From: Marinospirillum sp031581385
GTDB taxonomy: Bacteria > Pseudomonadota > Gammaproteobacteria > Pseudomonadales > Halomonadaceae
NCBI RefSeq assembly: GCF_044810985.1
Contig: NZ_CP085242.1
Span: 2,914,001-2,978,000, forward strand
Reading direction: 5' to 3'
Length of the DNA stretch: 64,000 bases
Shown: piece by piece, positions 41,284-49,406 of the stretch
Position numbering within the stretch: position 1 is the stretch's first letter
Layout: every line of letters starts with the position of its first letter
The notes under the pieces: generated by a model
Databases searched by the model: none
Told to the model about the DNA's origin: nothing
What the model saw: the letters and a program-made list of their open reading frames with translations, nothing else
Program-made: the position numbers and the translations under genes

Positions 41284-43210
41284 TTACTATTAATTCAATT
41301 GCTTTATTTAGATCAAGTTCGGGTCTCCATTTGTATTTGTTTTTAATTGTTTTGCTATCCATAATGTGACTTTTTAAAGAGCTCCCGAATTCAAAATATA
41401 TTTTGCTTCTACTTTTGCTTGAAATTTTTTTGCATAAATTTACAATTTCATTTAAGCTTAATGACTTTTCGTAAGAAACATTTAGTATTTCATTTTTTTT
41501 AATTCCTGATTTTATAATTGAATAAAAAGCATTTGCGGCATCTTTGACGTGCATTCTGTTAAAAATCTGATCGCCATTGTAAATTGTTATATTTTCAGAT
41601 CGTGCAATTTTTCTTGCAATTTTTGCTGTAGCTTCAGTTTCTGCAATTTCTATATTTTCGCCGGTTAATGTAGCTAGTCTTAAAGATATATGTTTAAAGC
41701 TTCGCTTTGTATAAAAAAGGTTTTGTAATATTAGCTCTCCAGAGTATTTTGTCATTGCATAGCATGTGGTTGGCGATGGTATCATTTGCTCATTCCAGGG
41801 AATATCATGGAATTCTCCGTAGACACTCTGTGACGATGCATAAATAATTTGCTGGATTCCATTTGATACTGACTTTGTAAAAATTTTTTGTGTTCTTTCT
41901 AAACTTTCGGCAATTTCAAGGCTTGTATGATATGGTCGCGCTGAAGCCAAATGACATAGCGTGCCAATTAAACCAAGATTAAATCTGTCATTATCTATAT
42001 CATTCCAGCTTAGCGCTTTTGAAATTAATTTCCCATGTATATATATTGATTTTTCTGGCGAACGATCAAGTGTATAAATAATATACTTTTTATTTTCACT
42101 TAATATTTTCACTAATTGTTGGCCGACAGCTCCAGTACTGCCAGTAATTAAAATGGTTTCTTTTTCTGGTTTTTCTTTCCAATTGACAATTTTGTCTGCT
42201 GTCTGTCGAATGCCAGCAGAGTTTTTATTGTAGCTAAGATTTTGCATTGGCACGTTAAATAACCAGTTTTTGATGCAAGCTGACACTTCGTTAAATCCAA
42301 ACTTAGCCCGTAATCCTGTGATTCCAGTGAATCTTGGATTTATCTCAAAAATCTTAAGGCCTTCATCGGTCATTCTACCTTGTAGGTTTATTGGTCCCTT
42401 TAAGCCTTTTTCTTGAATTAACGGAATTAGTCTATCAAGAGCCTTATCCAGTTTGCTAGATTCGTAGGGTAGTATCTCAATGGGAATTCCATTATTTAAC
42501 TTATTATAGGTAGCAAATCTGCCGTGAATCTTGCCTTTCTTATCGGCTACTAGCTGAATGGATAGTTCACCAATCTGAGCATTAATTCCTTTCTCAAGAT
42601 TTTTCAGATAGAAATCTCGTGCAGGGTCTGACTTTTCTGGAATGGCAATTTCTTGGTAAATCAACTCATCATCAAGTTTTTCTAGTTCTTCCCTTGATCT
42701 TACAATGTGGACATTTTTTGATGCATAGCCATTTCTTGGCTTGGCAATTAATGGGAATATTTCTTTTGTACTCTTTTTATTATTAGCTATTTCTTTGTAG
42801 GTGTAACTTTTTACAAATAGGTCGCTGGCTTCGCTGAAAAAATGAGCAAGCTTATCCTTTGATCGGCAAATATTGATTAGCTCGATACTAGATGCGAGTA
42901 ATTCAATACCTTCTTCTTTTAGTTTTGGCTCATTATCTGCTAATAACTGAGCTTCGTCGTCATGCCCTGGGATTAGTAGTTCTACTTTCTTTTCTTTGCA
43001 TATTTCAAGCAGCTTTTCTAAATAATTTTCACTGTAGTAGCTTGGAATATAGGCATAATCATCGCACTCGTATTGACCGTATGCCAAAGGGTTATTGCCA
43101 AGGCCTAAGGTGATTATTGGTAAGCTAGTAGCATTGCAAGAGCTGATTACAGATTGACCTACGCCACTACCAATTGAGCAGATTCCTACCACTTTTTTAT
43201 TTTCTGACAT
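41249..43210 (-). CDS. ATP-grasp / extended-SDR fusion protein
   Basis: A 653-residue two-part enzyme. Residues 1-345 form an ATP-grasp ligase of the carbamoyl-phosphate-synthetase-like type: VGICSIGSGVGQSV start, IAKPRNGYASKNVHIV as the nucleotide-binding Lys/Gly loop, and GLKIFEINPRFTGITGL as the metal-binding E-x-N-x-R. Residues 350-650 form an SDR epimerase/dehydratase: ILITGSTGAVGQQL, YASSQSVYG, and catalytic YAMTK at 484-488. I know of no characterised protein with this pair. Each half could act on a sugar: amide or peptide bond formation to an amino sugar and sugar redox/epimerisation. ATG 43210 is preferred to TTG 43228. The gene is AT-rich. Confidence 0.82.
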   Translation of the reverse strand: MSENKKVVGICSIGSGVGQSVISSCNATSLPIITLGLGNNPLAYGQYECDDYAYIPSYYSENYLEKLLEICKEKKVELLIPGHDDEAQLLADNEPKLKEEGIELLASSIELINICRSKDKLAHFFSEASDLFVKSYTYKEIANNKKSTKEIFPLIAKPRNGYASKNVHIVRSREELEKLDDELIYQEIAIPEKSDPARDFYLKNLEKGINAQIGELSIQLVADKKGKIHGRFATYNKLNNGIPIEILPYESSKLDKALDRLIPLIQEKGLKGPINLQGRMTDEGLKIFEINPRFTGITGLRAKFGFNEVSACIKNWLFNVPMQNLSYNKNSAGIRQTADKIVNWKEKPEKETILITGSTGAVGQQLVKILSENKKYIIYTLDRSPEKSIYIHGKLISKALSWNDIDNDRFNLGLIGTLCHLASARPYHTSLEIAESLERTQKIFTKSVSNGIQQIIYASSQSVYGEFHDIPWNEQMIPSPTTCYAMTKYSGELILQNLFYTKRSFKHISLRLATLTGENIEIAETEATAKIARKIARSENITIYNGDQIFNRMHVKDAANAFYSIIKSGIKKNEILNVSYEKSLSLNEIVNLCKKISSKSRSKIYFEFGSSLKSHIMDSKTIKNKYKWRPELDLNKAIELIVNDEEKKVKNEK

Positions 43211-43647
43211 TTTCTGAATTCTTGACAATTAGAGATATTTTGACTTCTTCTATGCTTAAGCTATCGCATAGAGGCAAGCATAGTATTTTGTTAGCAACTT
43301 CGTTCGCAACCTTGCTTCTATTATGGCTAGCAAAATAGCTAATTGAATTTAGGGTTGGATAAAAATATTGTCTGGGTGCAATGCTTTGTTCAGTTAAGTG
43401 ACTCTGTGCGTTTGCTTGCTGCTTTTCATCACCCATATACAATGGGTGTATATCCAAAATTATGTGTGGCTGCAGAGCTTACTTGTTGGAATGTCACCTT
43501 GCCTGTTAGATGTTTATGATAGCTATTTCGTACTAAAAGGCCACTATTTGTTAGCCAGTTGCGTTCGTAGATGCCATCAATGTAGCGATCCAGTTTTTTG
43601 CGACTAGGCAGGTAGGGTTTGGTGACAGGAATGTTAGTTTTGCTCAT
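43197..43647 (-). pseudogene. Remnant of a DegT-family aminotransferase: internal deletion plus frameshift
   Basis: The first 40 residues (VTKPYLPSRKKLDRYIDGIYERNWLTNSGLLV) match the start of the intact aminotransferase at 46960-48048 (VTKPVIPDLVKV...ERAWLTNNGPLV). The reading then jumps to a part matching its residues from about 250 (YHKHLTGKVTFQQ.. HNFGYTPIVYG against YYTELEGIVKAPEW.. QNAAYAPILLE). One extra G near 43432 stops this frame (TAT GGG TGA), while the next frame carries on with DEKQQ and APRQYFYPTLNSI against VARRYFYPSLNTV, to the C-terminus. So about 210 residues, including the PLP Lys, are missing. It overlaps rmlA by 4 bases, like a live operon gene. Confidence 0.85.
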
Positions 43648-44513
43648 GCTTCTTCAGCCAGTTCGAGTAGATATTGACCATAGGCATTTTTGGCTAGCTG
43701 ATGAGCACGTTGAATAATTTGTTGTTTGTTGATCCAGCCATTGTTGAAGGCGATTTCTTCAAGGCAGGCTATTTTGTATCCTTGGCGTTTTTCAATGGTT
43801 TCTACAAACTGGGCTGCTTCTAATAGGCTTTCGTGGGTGCCGGTATCCAGCCAAGCAAAACCGCGACCTAGACGCTCAACGTTGAGCTGCCCATGCTCCA
43901 GGTAAGCCTGGTTGATACTGGTGATTTCCAGCTCTCCTCGGTGTGATGGTACTACCTGTTTTGCGATGTTGATGACCTGGTTGTCGTAAAAGTAGAGGCC
44001 AGTAACAGCCAAGTCTGATTTGGGTTGTTCGGGCTTTTCTTCAATGGAAAGTGCACGATTGTTTTTATCACACTCCACCACACCAAAACGCTCAGGATCT
44101 TTAACTTGGTAGCCAAAAACTGTGGCACCTGTAGGCCTTTGGATCGCTTTTCTTAATCGCGGTGTAAAGTTAGGGCCATAAAAGATGTTATCACCGAGAA
44201 TCAGGCAGACATTATCTTGGCCGATAAACTCTTCACCAATAATAAATGCTTGAGCCAAACCATCTGGGCTGGGCTGTTCAGCATAGCTAAGCTGTATGCC
44301 GAGTTGGCTACCATCACCTAAAAGTTGTTTAAAATTGTGTAAATCCTGTGGGGTGGAGATGACCAGAATATCTTTTATGCCTGCCAGCATCAGAACTGAC
44401 AGAGGATAATAGATCATGGGCTTGTCGTAGATGGGTAGCAATTGCTTGGAGATCCCCTGGGTGATGGGGTAAAGCCGAGTGCCGGATCCACCTGCCAAAA
44501 TGATGCCTTTCAT
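43644..44513 (-). CDS. rmlA: Glucose-1-phosphate thymidylyltransferase
   Basis: A 289-residue RmlA of standard length: GIILAGGSGTRLYPITQGISKQLLPIYDKPMIYYPLSVLMLAGI, LGDNIFYG, YQVKDPERFGVVE, SIEEKPEQPKS and GRGFAWLDTGTHESLLEAA. It makes dTDP-glucose. The next enzyme, an RmlB-like dehydratase, lies at 50746-51819, and a DegT aminotransferase is nearby. Together they could give a dTDP-4-amino-6-deoxy sugar (for example viosamine, known on Pseudomonas flagellin). No RmlC or RmlD is seen, so L-rhamnose is unlikely from this window alone. Confidence 0.95.
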   Translation of the reverse strand: MKGIILAGGSGTRLYPITQGISKQLLPIYDKPMIYYPLSVLMLAGIKDILVISTPQDLHNFKQLLGDGSQLGIQLSYAEQPSPDGLAQAFIIGEEFIGQDNVCLILGDNIFYGPNFTPRLRKAIQRPTGATVFGYQVKDPERFGVVECDKNNRALSIEEKPEQPKSDLAVTGLYFYDNQVINIAKQVVPSHRGELEITSINQAYLEHGQLNVERLGRGFAWLDTGTHESLLEAAQFVETIEKRQGYKIACLEEIAFNNGWINKQQIIQRAHQLAKNAYGQYLLELAEEA

Positions 44514-44514
44514 G

Positions 44515-45261
44515 TTATCTATGCTCTTTTTGCTTCAATTTCAGCTGTTCAACCACAGGGGCTATGTCTTCAGGCACATCAATGGCCAGACTACCGCCTT
44601 GGGTTTCTACCATTCTGGTTGTTTTATTCAGCTCCAGGAAGCGCAGGATTTCGATGTCTTCACAGGCTTCCAGCTGGCTTTTTCGGCTGAAATCTTTGAA
44701 AGCGGTCAGTTCTTGTTTGTTGAAGGCGTAGATGCAGACCTGTTTTTTGTAGCCAGCAGGTGCGTTTTTTTCTTCCTTAAATCCTGGTAGGGTCTGGCGT
44801 GACATGTATACCAGTTCGTTTTGTTCGTTGGTGATGACCTTGGGAATGTTGATGTTGCTCGGATTCTCTTCGGGTGTCAGCCAGCAGTAGCCGTTGATGA
44901 CCTGATTCGGGTGCTGGATCTTCGCATCTCGGATTTTAAGAATGTCCGCTGGGTTAACCAGAGGTTCATCACCCTGCACATTGATGTAGATGTCTGCTTC
45001 CAGCTGCTCGGCTGCTTCTGCCAGTCGGTCGGTTCCTGTGAGTGCCTCAGAGCTGGTCAGTACATATTGATAGCCCCACGCCTGAACCACTTCGGCAATA
45101 CGTTGGTCATCAGTGGCAATGTAAACATTCTGTTGGCCAACGGCTGTTGCTGAAAGCTCTGCAACCCAGATAATCATTGGCTTTCCTGCAAGATCCACCA
45201 GTGGCTTTCCAGGAAAGCGGGTTGAGGTGTAGCGAGCAGGAATAATGACAACGCTTTTCAT
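44515..45261 (-). CDS. KdsB-like CMP-ulosonate cytidylyltransferase
   Basis: A 248-residue protein with KdsB motifs: VVIIPARYTSTRFPGKPLVDLAGKPMI, SEALTGTDRLAEA, IYINVQGDEPLVNP and IDVPEDIAPV at the end. KdsB couples Kdo to CMP for lipid A core synthesis. Here the gene lies one base from rmlA and 9 bases from the aldolase fusion, rather than with kdsA/kdsC/kdsD or lpxK as housekeeping kdsB usually does. It is more likely dedicated to another 3-deoxy-ulosonic acid made by this island. Whether the genome has another kdsB would decide this. Confidence 0.83.
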   Translation of the reverse strand: MKSVVIIPARYTSTRFPGKPLVDLAGKPMIIWVAELSATAVGQQNVYIATDDQRIAEVVQAWGYQYVLTSSEALTGTDRLAEAAEQLEADIYINVQGDEPLVNPADILKIRDAKIQHPNQVINGYCWLTPEENPSNINIPKVITNEQNELVYMSRQTLPGFKEEKNAPAGYKKQVCIYAFNKQELTAFKDFSRKSQLEACEDIEILRFLELNKTTRMVETQGGSLAIDVPEDIAPVVEQLKLKQKEHR

Positions 45262-45270
45262 GTATTTCCT

Positions 45271-46893
45271 TTAAAGCGCATAGATGGACTGAGATGCCAG
45301 CGCATAGCGTGTTGGTGTAACAGCGGTTAACGGAAGACTAGCTGGATGTTGTTGATAAAGATCCAATAGGTACTGCATTTCCTTGCTGCGAGGGTCATCG
45401 GCACCATAACCATCAAAGCCAGCCATCAATAAGTTTTTACTTTGCCCAGAAGTTGCCAGTCCCAGTGCATAGGCAATAACCAGTGAGCTGGGACAGGTGC
45501 AGTAGCTGTCTGCGAAATCAAACTGGTCAGGTTGAATGGCTAGGCCAAAATCCAGTGTGTCCTTGGTCTTGAGAGTGTCCTGAACATCATCCGGCAACAT
45601 ACTGATGGGTGTGATCAACGGCTGTGAGAGTTTTAGATGTTCTTCACTGTCAGCCAGAAGTCGCACTGGGTGGCAGGCTACACGTAGGTTGATCAGGTTG
45701 CTGGGTAGCGCACTTTGTGTATTCAGTGCAATGACCAGAGGATGTGTGCGCTGAATGTAGCTTTCTAGGGCTTGCTTGTGGTCTGCAACCCCTGGGCCTG
45801 TGCCGAGAATGAGCACTTCACGACCCTTAAAGAGGTCACTGGGTTGCCATACCCCTCTTGGCGTACCTTGATAAAAGTGGCGTGCGGCGTCCAGGGCATT
45901 GAGGTTGAACTTCTTGCCACCTTCCACGCGTAGGTGTTCGATAACGGCTAGTATGTCTTCTTCATCATAACGGGAGTCTCCCAGCATTTCCTGGATATAG
46001 GTGGGGTGGATGCCGTAGAGACCTGCCAAGTAATAGTAGGGGTTGGTTCCCCAACCGTACTTGTTCTGCAAGGGTTGAAAGTGACGACGGATCAAGCTGA
46101 GTAGTTTGGTCAATTGTGGCTTGCTATTCGAGCGTTTGGCCAGCTCGATCACCAGTTCTTCTGTTTTGGCATTACCTGGGCCTCGCCCCATACCTGTGAC
46201 AGTTGAGTCCAACCAAGTGACATCTTCATCCAACGCTTTTAGAGAGTTTTGTAGCGCCAGACCCTGGTTGTTGTGAGTGTGGATGCCGAGAGCTCCTTGC
46301 CAGCCTTTGCGAAGCCAGCTAATGATTCTGGCAGTGTCTTCTGGTGTCATACTGCCCATGGAGTCGGCAAAATAGAGCACATCAACAGGGTAGCTGGTTG
46401 CGAGTTGAGCTAGCTGGGTGATTTCTTGCTCGCTACGGTCAGCAATTTGCATGAGATTAAAGCCGACCCGATAGCCTTGTTTTTTCAGCCAGTGACTTGC
46501 CGGTAATACCTGTTCGAATTCATGCAGATGGCAGGCAAGCCTTACCCATTGAACGGAGGATTGGCTTGCTGGACTGGGGAAGAGCTGCTCCAGGCGCAAG
46601 GTTTGTTCCTGGCTGGATTCCGTTGCGAGTTCTTTGCCGTTAACCATTACGGCAAGCTGTAGATCATGCGGGAGGTTTAATTGATGAATAAAATCATCCC
46701 GCGTAAAGGCACAGGCACCTTTAAAGCCTTGGTTTTCTAGTGAGCGAAAACCCAGTTCAACCACTTGAATGCCCGCAGCGTGCATGGCTTCAAGGTAGTC
46801 ATTGATCAGCTCGCTGGAGAAGTCCCAGGCATTGTAATAGCCACCATCACGTAAGGTGCAGTCGAGATGGGTGACTGTTTTGTTGGTTTGCAT
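45271..46893 (-). CDS. DmpG-like pyruvate aldolase (DRE-TIM) fused to a GPG-motif domain
   Basis: A 540-residue protein. Residues 1-290 are a DRE-TIM metallo-aldolase like 4-hydroxy-2-oxovalerate aldolase: LDCTLRDGGYYN at 10-21, ADSMGSMTPED, GIHTHNNQGLALQNSL with metal-binding His at 205 and 207, and TVTGMGRGPGNAKTEEL. Residues about 357-540 form a separate domain starting REVLILGTGPGVADHKQAL and holding VIALNTQ and LLMAGFDGYGADDPRS, which recalls the GxGPS domain of Maf/MptE-type proteins and of the unknown gene at 39778. Such an aldolase could join pyruvate to a sugar aldehyde and make a 3-deoxy-2-ulosonic acid for the KdsB-like enzyme downstream. ATG 46893 is preferred to GTG 46899. Confidence 0.75.
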   Translation of the reverse strand: MQTNKTVTHLDCTLRDGGYYNAWDFSSELINDYLEAMHAAGIQVVELGFRSLENQGFKGACAFTRDDFIHQLNLPHDLQLAVMVNGKELATESSQEQTLRLEQLFPSPASQSSVQWVRLACHLHEFEQVLPASHWLKKQGYRVGFNLMQIADRSEQEITQLAQLATSYPVDVLYFADSMGSMTPEDTARIISWLRKGWQGALGIHTHNNQGLALQNSLKALDEDVTWLDSTVTGMGRGPGNAKTEELVIELAKRSNSKPQLTKLLSLIRRHFQPLQNKYGWGTNPYYYLAGLYGIHPTYIQEMLGDSRYDEEDILAVIEHLRVEGGKKFNLNALDAARHFYQGTPRGVWQPSDLFKGREVLILGTGPGVADHKQALESYIQRTHPLVIALNTQSALPSNLINLRVACHPVRLLADSEEHLKLSQPLITPISMLPDDVQDTLKTKDTLDFGLAIQPDQFDFADSYCTCPSSLVIAYALGLATSGQSKNLLMAGFDGYGADDPRSKEMQYLLDLYQQHPASLPLTAVTPTRYALASQSIYAL

Positions 46894-46959
46894 GTTCACG
46901 ATTTCAAGTAACCGAAGGGTTAGCAGGTTCTTTCAGAGCTGGGGTTAGGATAATGTGTT

Positions 46960-48048
46960 TCATGCCTTGCACCCCTTTTTGACTGCTACAATAACTTTTT
47001 GGATATCTTCTGAATTGAGGCTTGGGTATATGGGCAAGCATAAGACTCTGCTTGCCGCTTGCTCTGACTGAGGGCAAGTTTTATCGTGCGAGCCTTGGAA
47101 TTCTGTTACGGTATTAAGGCTAGGATAAAAATACCGCCTAGCAACTACTCCGATGGATCTCAGCTTATCAAGAACCTTCAAGCATTGGTTTTCTGATTCG
47201 AGTAGTATGGGTGCGTAGGCTGCATTTTGAGATGCATCTTTACACCATTCAGGAGCCTTAACAATACCTTCCAGTTCTGTGTAATAAGAATCAAGGATAT
47301 CTGCTCTTCTATCTAGAATATCATCAATAGAGTCCAACACGCACAGGCCGTAGGCAGCGTGAACTTCGCTCATCTTTGCATTAATACCCTGTGAGCTGAT
47401 GTCATCTGCACGTTCACCTAGACCAAAATTCTGCATGTGTTTTGCTTGTTCAAATACATCAGTGTCTTTGAATACGATGCCTCCGCCCTCAACCGTGTGA
47501 AACAACTTGGTTGCATGGAAACTCAGTGTTGATGCATCACCCCAATTCAGAATACTTTCACCCTGATACTGTACTCCAAACGCATGAGAAGCATCATAGA
47601 TAACTGGAATACCGAATTGGTCACCCAAAATGTCAAAAGCCTTCACATCACAAGGGTTGCCGTAGACGTGAACAGGTACGATGGCACTAGTTTTCGGCGT
47701 TATTGCATCTGCAGTCGCAGCAGGAGATAAGCAAAGTGATTTGCTATCTATATCGGCGAAGTTGGGATTGACCCCTTGCCATTTCATAGCACTAGCTGTG
47801 GCAATAAATGTGAAAGGGCTGGTAACGGCTTCTTCTTTAATTCCTAATACCTTATAAGCTATCTGAAGGGCTAGGGTTCCATTTGCTGTCAGTAATAAAT
47901 TACGTACGCCCAAATAATCTTGCAATCTATCAGTAAGCTCATGAACGAGTGGGCCATTGTTCGTTAGCCACGCACGCTCATGAACTTTTTCCAAATATTT
48001 TTGAACTTTTACAAGGTCAGGTATGACCGGCTTAGTGACCTGAATCAT
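46960..48048 (-). CDS. DegT/DnrJ/EryC1/StrS-family PLP aminotransferase
   Basis: A 362-residue sugar aminotransferase with intact motifs: ANGTALALQ-like LTANGTLALQIAYKVLG, SPFTFIATASAMKWQGVNPNFADID, VPVHVYGNPCD, VIYDASHAFGVQY and the PLP Lys in TLSFHATKLFHTVEGGG. It would add an amino group to a keto sugar. The decayed aminotransferase at 43197-43647 is a relative, so this cluster once had two. It is between an SDR gene (20 bases upstream) and the aldolase fusion, suggesting that an amino sugar is the aldolase's partner. Confidence 0.9.
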   Translation of the reverse strand: MIQVTKPVIPDLVKVQKYLEKVHERAWLTNNGPLVHELTDRLQDYLGVRNLLLTANGTLALQIAYKVLGIKEEAVTSPFTFIATASAMKWQGVNPNFADIDSKSLCLSPAATADAITPKTSAIVPVHVYGNPCDVKAFDILGDQFGIPVIYDASHAFGVQYQGESILNWGDASTLSFHATKLFHTVEGGGIVFKDTDVFEQAKHMQNFGLGERADDISSQGINAKMSEVHAAYGLCVLDSIDDILDRRADILDSYYTELEGIVKAPEWCKDASQNAAYAPILLESENQCLKVLDKLRSIGVVARRYFYPSLNTVTEFQGSHDKTCPQSEQAASRVLCLPIYPSLNSEDIQKVIVAVKKGCKA

Positions 48049-48068
48049 GAGGTTTCTATCCTTGAAAA

Positions 48069-49100
48069 TTATATATCAAGTATTCCGCCATACATTTCAG
48101 CATCTTTGATGATTTTATGCCACTTAACCAGTTCCTGATACCACTCAAGTGTGATGGTATCGGTGCTCTTATCTAGTTCACCTGATTGTAATTTTTCGAT
48201 AATCTCACGGCTTCCTGCTTCAGCATCCATTTTGGGTTTCCAGTTCAATGTATCTTGGATCTTATTGAATGAAACCCGATAACTTCGATGGTCTGGATCC
48301 CCGTACCACTCTATGGGAATTTCTTCGCCTAGCTGTTCACCGACAGTTTTTGCAATTTTCCTACCTAAATCGCCCAATTGGTAGGTATTTGCCTCACTTC
48401 CCACATTAAAAATGTGTCCATTGATACTCTTCGGACTTGCTGTTAACAGCAGTCTCATGACATCTGATGTGTCTTGAACATGCAGCATGGGGCGGTACTG
48501 GGTACCGTCGCGCATCAAAGGCAGTTTTTTATGGGTGTAGGCACCAAATGTCATGCCATTAATCGCTAAATCAAAACGCATTCTGGGACTGTAGCCAAAA
48601 ATTGTTGCTTGCCGCATAACCACAACGATAAAGCTCTCGTCTGCAAGGCCGAGTACACCAATCTCAGCCTTCTCGTTCGCTTTTGCATACACGGTTAGAG
48701 GGTTGGTCGGCGATGTTTCGTCCGCGAGGCCCTTTTGAAAGCCATATATGCTGCAACTAGAAGGTAGAATATACCGTTTTACACCAGCAGCCTTGGCTAG
48801 TTCAGCAGTTCGAACCCGGCTTTCAAAATTGATTTGCCAAGTTGCTGATTCAAAGAGTTCGCCGCTGGGGTCGTTTGAGATAGCAACAAGGTCAATAACT
48901 GCGTCCACACCTTTAAACAACTCAGGTGACAATTTTCGGCTATCTTCTTTAACACAAGCAAGCTTGCTATTATTTTGCAGCCGATCGCTACCAAAAAAAA
49001 ATCGATCCACAGCTGTTACTCTATAACCTTCTTTAAGAAGAGTGGGAACTAAAGTTGACCCAATGTAGCCGCCTGCACCTGTAACTAATACGTGTTGCAT
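48069..49100 (-). CDS. Extended-SDR nucleotide-sugar epimerase/dehydratase
   Basis: A 343-residue SDR: VLVTGAGGYIGSTLVPTLL, DAVIDLVAISNDPSG, LPSSCSIYGFQKG, MRQATIFGYSPRMRFD, and a substrate-binding C-terminal half. The expected YxxxK reads YAKAN, with Lys at +2 and +6 but Asn at +4, which is unusual and could alter the chemistry. ATG 49100 matches the usual family start; an ATG at 49118 is also open. It is the first gene of the glycan operon that begins after the 306-base gap. The exact substrate is unknown. Confidence 0.82.
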   Translation of the reverse strand: MQHVLVTGAGGYIGSTLVPTLLKEGYRVTAVDRFFFGSDRLQNNSKLACVKEDSRKLSPELFKGVDAVIDLVAISNDPSGELFESATWQINFESRVRTAELAKAAGVKRYILPSSCSIYGFQKGLADETSPTNPLTVYAKANEKAEIGVLGLADESFIVVVMRQATIFGYSPRMRFDLAINGMTFGAYTHKKLPLMRDGTQYRPMLHVQDTSDVMRLLLTASPKSINGHIFNVGSEANTYQLGDLGRKIAKTVGEQLGEEIPIEWYGDPDHRSYRVSFNKIQDTLNWKPKMDAEAGSREIIEKLQSGELDKSTDTITLEWYQELVKWHKIIKDAEMYGGILDI

Positions 49101-49406
49101 ATTTTTATGATGTCCCATGAATTTATTTTTTGGTCAATTGATCAGTTGCTTAGGTGTATAGAGGATAAAATAGCACTTGCTAGTTTTAGCTACGGGGGTT
49201 CTTCTTAGTCGAGTTGGTTCAGAGCATTAACATGATAGTGTACTCATTTTCTGAATAGCCGGGCCAACGGTGTTGAAGTGGCGATCATTGGCATGGATTT
49301 TTCATGTTTCAGACACGCTACCGCCCCAGGATTTGAGTGCTTTCCTGAGGACTCGTAAATGAAAATATCTCTTAGGTTTTCGGCTAAGGACTTGTTTTCT
49401 TTAGCT
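49101..49406. other. Intergenic region upstream of the glycan operon
   Basis: About 300 bases between fliB and the SDR gene. It should hold the promoter of the long minus-strand operon. Candidate -10 sequences such as TATTTT near 49165 exist, but I see no convincing -35, no sigma-28 site and no clear terminator for fliB. A small open frame (49244-49432) is not supported by a ribosome site or homology. Confidence 0.5.

Noticed and set aside
49180..49200. RfaH ops-like element before the glycan operon (CCCCGTAGCTA on the minus strand)
   Set aside because: Only the CGTAGC core agrees with GGCGGTAGCNT; too weak to claim.
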